Positions 59,686 to 64,000 of a stretch of 64,000 nucleotides of DNA are shown here, piece by piece. The notes under the pieces are model-generated. The model saw nothing but the letters and a program-made list of their open reading frames with translations, was not told the origin of the DNA and made no database searches. The DNA comes from Lunularia cruciata (lineage: Eukaryota > Streptophyta > Marchantiopsida > Lunulariales > Lunulariaceae). The first letter of the stretch is position 1, and each line of letters opens with the position of its first letter. The position numbers and the translations under genes are program-made. Where the stretch lies: assembly GCA_948567375.1 (NCBI GenBank), contig OX419761.1, positions 15,538,243-15,602,242 on the forward strand. Direction: 5' to 3'.

Positions 59686-62443
59686 CTTGACAACTTGAGA
59701 TAGAGAGTGGTTGTATGAAAGGATAAGGAAATTTTTGTCGCTGAAAAAATACACAATAGAATATAAATACTCTTGTATCGGTGTTCAAGAGGTCATCCGT
59801 GGTCATACATTCCTCAAGAGTTACTATTCGTTCATGGTCATATATTTCGCACAAGGACTATTTGTCCTTTGTCAACTTTGGTTTTTCCGGTATGAAGGAA
59901 ACGGATGAACTAGCTTCGCGTATTCATCTCCCAATACCTTTTCTCTTTCATCTCATAGGCGACGGTAAGCTTTAAAGAAGGCAACATAAGGGTTAGTTCC
60001 TGCTAATCTATAATCCCATTATAAATAATGAAAGTCATAATTTTATAGGATTATTCCTCCACCCTGAGAATAAGTTAACGAGGGAAGACTATACATGCTT
60101 ATTCGTAAGATTGAGTTAAAATCTTGGACAACTCTAATGTATCTTTTCTTGTTTAATTTAGGGATGCAAATTACTGTACTGGTAGTCTCTTCTATTGCAG
60201 CCCCTTCTCTTCGCTCTGAAGGAGAAGTTCTGAATATCCATATTATTGATTTTCACCACTCCGTCCACTTCATATAAATGTTCAGAAAAATAAGTTCTTG
60301 TATATCCGAAATGTCTTGTCTAGAGATCTCGGGTTTTCAATATAGGAGCTGTTTTCCAGAGGGCAAAAGAACTATCTGCGCGGAGCATAGAAAGACCATT
60401 TTTATAAATGGAGAACCAATGTGAGGGATGTAAAATCTCCATCTTTTCAAGTTCGAGTCTCAGTGAGACACGCTTTCATTATGCGGCTGAACATGCCAGC
60501 TTCTTCGGGAAGTCTTCATCTCCTTCTGTTTTGAACATCTAAAGTTTAACAAATGGAAAGACAGATCTGGTAATGCTTGAAAACGGGTATTTACCCTATC
60601 ATATAACATGAGAATCAAAATTAATAAGACAAAATGAGAGAGAAAAATACAGCATTTACAGAGTATTTGTCTTTCCATTTTACTGTTCAAGTTGATGACG
60701 TTACAATTTCCAACAAATGGAAACGCATGAGTATTTGGAAATAAAACCATTGTTAATGAAGGAAGTTCTCAAAACGTATAAGAATAAATATATAGTAAAA
60801 AAATATAGTAGAGAAACTCATTTCTTGAAGTAAATTCCACAATAGTTGATTCTATTTAAGGATTCCAAAATTATAATATATCCTCTTCTAAATTTTAAGT
60901 AGAATGTGAAGTCCCGGTTATTGGGTGAGGTAATATCAAATTCTCCAACCCTATGATTTCTAAATTGAAGTTAGATATCGTTCCATCTACATCTATAAAA
61001 GTTTGCACATGAATCAAATATCCGAAAGGTCTTATACTAAAAGACTAGAAGAGTAAATAGTTCATCTAATTTAATGGATCTAGAAGAAAAAATAACGTGT
61101 TGGATTATGTGTTGAAATTTCAATATGATTAATTGATAAAGTTTACACTTGGATAGAAAGATAATATCAAACTCTCCAAATCTATGATTCTGAAATTGTA
61201 CTTTAATATCTTCAAAACTCCATAATATTGTATGTAAAACAGATATTTAAACAGTCTTATCTATCAATGCTACAAGAAATATAAACGGTAGACTTACCAA
61301 ATTTAGAAAAATGAATAATTTCTTGGATTAATGTTCTAATGTGGCTAATTATCTTAAAGCTCCAGAATATAATGTGTATTAATATATTATAATTTGGTGT
61401 ATTTTAATCTATCTAAAAATAAAATATAATCAAAGAAACAAGAGGTCTTTCTTGAATCTTCCTTTTAAAGATTATGCAAAAACCACTTAGGCTTTTTTCT
61501 AAGAATAAATAATGATCCAAAAGTTGAACTAAATATGGTTCTGAAACATGCTTTGATATATATCCATATATGCAAATAACAACCATAAAAATAGTACAAA
61601 CTGCAATGCTGAAACTCTGCATTGCAGAAAGTTCTTTCTTTCAAAGTTTCTTGCATTAATCTTCTTTAGAGAATATAAAAGAAAAACTGCTTAAATTTTA
61701 TTCTCTTAAAAAAACTGAGAAAACATACTTAAACTTCAACTATATAAAAAATTATAAAATTTTATATAATAAAATTAATTAAGACTAAAATCTAAATAAA
61801 ATTGCCAAGCTTCAATTATCAACTGAGAATAAAGAGGAAGAAAAAGGATAAAAAATCACTATAGATATTTATATTTTATTTTTATAAAACCATGGCCAAA
61901 TTATGGGCAATTATTTGGAAGAATTCATTACAAATCATTTGGAGATAAATAGAGAATTTATAAGAGGTTGTCATTGGCTTTCATTTCTAAGGCTATGGCC
62001 TGTTGATACTGTTTTATTGATTCAATATAATCATAAACTATAAACTACACTCAGAGTATTCCACAAGTTCTTCCACTTAGGAATTCTTTTTTATGAGGAC
62101 AATGAGAAATAGCAAATATTGAAGCTCATCGAGTAAATAAAGAGCACATTCATTAGAAAGCAGAGGGGAAAATAGATACATTCCATGATTATTGTCATGC
62201 AGTAAAGAAATAATTAGAAACGCTATCTTTCTGGAGAGGTAGCAATAAGTCGTCCAAGGACGATGTTTCAGTATCCGTTGCCAAGAGCAAATCTTGTCAT
62301 TCTATCAAGATGTCAAGATGGTATATGCACATCCAGGGAATGAGAAATATATAGTAACTGGAACTATATAGCACCAGAAATTGAAGAACCAAGCCTGAAC
62401 TTGACAACGAAAACCTTCGTAGAGAAATTACCTCCTCTAGTGA

Positions 62444-62660
62444 GATTGAGACCCCGTACTACACGTCTTCCACGCTCGTCCATCAGCCGCAGCGGTAGCA
62501 GCTTCGTATTCAAAGTCCCCTATCTTACAGTTCTTTCTTAGTCTTCTCCCACACGGAAGGACTATATTGAGACTCCCGGGGTACACTTCGTCCATGCTCG
62601 TTCATCAGCAGCTTCTCTCGTCATAAAATTCCATTGAAGCCTTCTCTCACACCAAAGGTC
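62444..62660. repeat. Imperfect ~121-bp tandem duplication
   Basis: ATTGAGAC-CC, GTACAC-TCGTCCA-GCTCGT-CATCAGC and CTTCTC-CACAC recur at about 62444 and 62565. Confidence 0.6.
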
Positions 62661-63249
62661 TCTAGTTTTAGTGAAAGGTTTAAGTTGTTAGTGCATAGGG
62701 TATGTCGTTTTAGGGTCTAACTATAAATTATTATTTTTTATCCAAATAATAAAGAAACCTTACTGCATATCTACAACTTCACATCTTTTATTAGACAAAA
62801 ATGAAAGACGAGTTGATTGTAATAGAAACGACTATGTGTATTACTATTATAAGGATTAGCAGAACAATATTCTGTATTGTGTATTTAATTAGCTGAATAA
62901 TCATTCTCTGTATATGGCCAAGTCAAACTAGAGATACAAAGGTGAAGGCAGAACATGATCACCATAATTAAGAGACGTGGGTTTATTGCAGTGGACATCC
63001 CACCTTCGAACTCGAAGCCGACAGGTTACTTTGTACATTCTTTGTTTCTTTTTCCACGCTGGGCATTGGTCAATGCCTTTCTTCAGGCCTCTCGGGTCGT
63101 GCTTTTCAGTGACATTTCTTGGTGCGCTTGGATTCCCGTTTTTCTTTTCCTTCAGGGTATATTATTTGGCTTTTTGGTCCGTTTTTAAACACATGATACG
63201 TAGGAAATTTCACGTGTACAAATAGTCAAAAGAGAGAACACGGTGTGAG

Positions 63250-63252
<3 letters not shown>

Positions 63253-63319
<67 letters not shown>
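63253..63319. repeat. (TA)n microsatellite, about 33 units
   Basis: Uninterrupted TA dinucleotide run. It explains the poly Ile-Tyr peptide read through it. Confidence 0.98.
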
Positions 63320-63323
<4 letters not shown>

Positions 63324-64000
63324 ATTGCGCCAGACTGAAGACTTCTTCCCTTCAATTTCAATAGTGCTCTCAATTTTAATTTCTAATTTCAACTTCTTTA
63401 ATTGAGTGCAATTGTGTTTTGGGTCGGATCGAGATCAGTCACCTTCACACCACTTTAGTTGGTAAGAAAGCCCATCCAGTTTGTTCCTAGTGATGCATTA
63501 TACAATTTGGAAAGCGACCAGACCTCCAAAAAGTGAGTCTCTATAGACATAGAATGAAGATGATAACTTTGCTTTTTGTCATTGGTACGGGTTTGATCAA
63601 TCTACATTTTGACGGTCTTCTTAATTTGACTATGATGACCAGTTGGATTGAAGAGTTTCATATTTAATATAGTATAAATAAGCTGATTCGCATCATCTTA
63701 TTACACAATTATTTTATGTCTTATCTTGTAATAGGTATTAGGTAGAATATCATTCTTTGTGAATTGAATTCTGACTTTTTTAATCCATGATTTTCTCTTC
63801 ATTGCACGACATATTCAAACAAACTCAAGAAAGTGCTAAGCTGGTAAATAAAATAATTTATCTACAATAAATATTAGAAGGACTTCTATAATAAAAATCA
63901 TTAATTAATTGAAAAGCATGAAGCTGAACTCATTATCGTAAAAGATAATCTTAACCTCGTTAGACACTAATGTTCCAATAATAACGCTGGAAATATTCTG

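Larger units (their letters stand above)
31544..60465. repeat. Right arm of giant inverted repeat
   Basis: This is the reverse-complement partner of the left arm. Its first base after the gap (31544) pairs with 30695. It carries mirror copies of the LRR gene, the integrase-PHD fragment, the LTRs and the anonymous blocks. It lacks the partner of 5346-7188 and has two extra copies of a 36-bp unit near 47.7 kb. Its outer edge in this window is set only by the window start on the other side, so the true arm may be longer. Confidence 0.97.
60466..64000. other. Right flank without partner in the window
   Basis: AT-rich sequence. Short frames (for example 62955-63188 plus, 61413-61622 minus) show no recognisable domain. 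Two stretches near 60934 and 61169 share TAATATCAAA-TCTCCAA and CTATGATT-T-AAATTG, an old local duplication. Whether the inverted repeat continues here cannot be seen, because the mirror region would lie upstream of the window. Confidence 0.5.

Noticed and set aside
63185-63373. Frame with a long Ile-Tyr repeat
   Set aside because: It is translation of the (TA)n microsatellite.

Overview
The window looks like nuclear DNA of a land plant. It is AT-rich, gene-poor and full of decayed LTR retrotransposons. The only long gene-like feature is the leucine-rich-repeat (LRR) part of a plant NLR (NB-ARC/LRR) immune-receptor gene. The LRR style and the Ty3 element suggest a bryophyte or another non-seed plant, but that is a low-confidence inference. 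I see no tRNA, rRNA, CRISPR array or prokaryotic operon.

One structure dominates: a giant inverted repeat. The left arm (1 to 30695) pairs with the right arm (31544 to about 60465). Between them lie 648 unpaired bases (30696-31343) and exactly 200 Ns (31344-31543). The left arm runs off the window start. Paired coordinates sum to 62239 in the inner ~14 kb, about 62313-62314 in the middle and 60483 in the outer part. The shifts are a 5-bp poly-A difference, a 72-bp tandem-copy difference (36-bp unit, three copies right, one left) and a 1,843-bp segment (5346-7188) present only on the left.

Layout of the left arm, mirrored on the right: (a) 1-2.2 kb, no recognised gene, with a 53-bp tandem repeat; (b) 2.2-6.4 kb, paralogous unit A, ending in a truncated copy of the LRR gene's 3' end; (c) 6.4-11.8 kb, nested LTR elements, with two related ~0.72-0.74-kb LTRs in opposite orientation around a Ty3-type LTR-gag fragment; (d) 12.0-14.8 kb, a block with inverted ends and no recognised coding function; (e) 15.3-16.2 kb, repeat R, which recurs at the scaffold gap; (f) 16.2-20.2 kb, decayed sequence including an LRR-receptor pseudogene; (g) 20.2-28.6 kb, unit B with the 1373-codon LRR frame and the remains of its NB-ARC-side exon; (h) 28.7-30.4 kb, the 3' end of a Ty3-type element whose integrase frame runs into a PHD finger and then its LTR.

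The 4.1-kb LRR frame is open, but the gene as a whole appears broken. A perfect 76-bp tandem duplication shifts the frame between the upstream exon and the LRR region, and the NB-ARC end is degenerate and abuts the retroelement. Whether the inverted repeat is a real palindrome or two haplotype contigs joined head to head cannot be settled from sequence alone. The 200-N gap, and both contigs ending in the same repeat, favour an assembly join. The arms do carry real differences, distributed as a mosaic. The 3.5 kb right of 60465 have no partner in the window and no recognisable gene.
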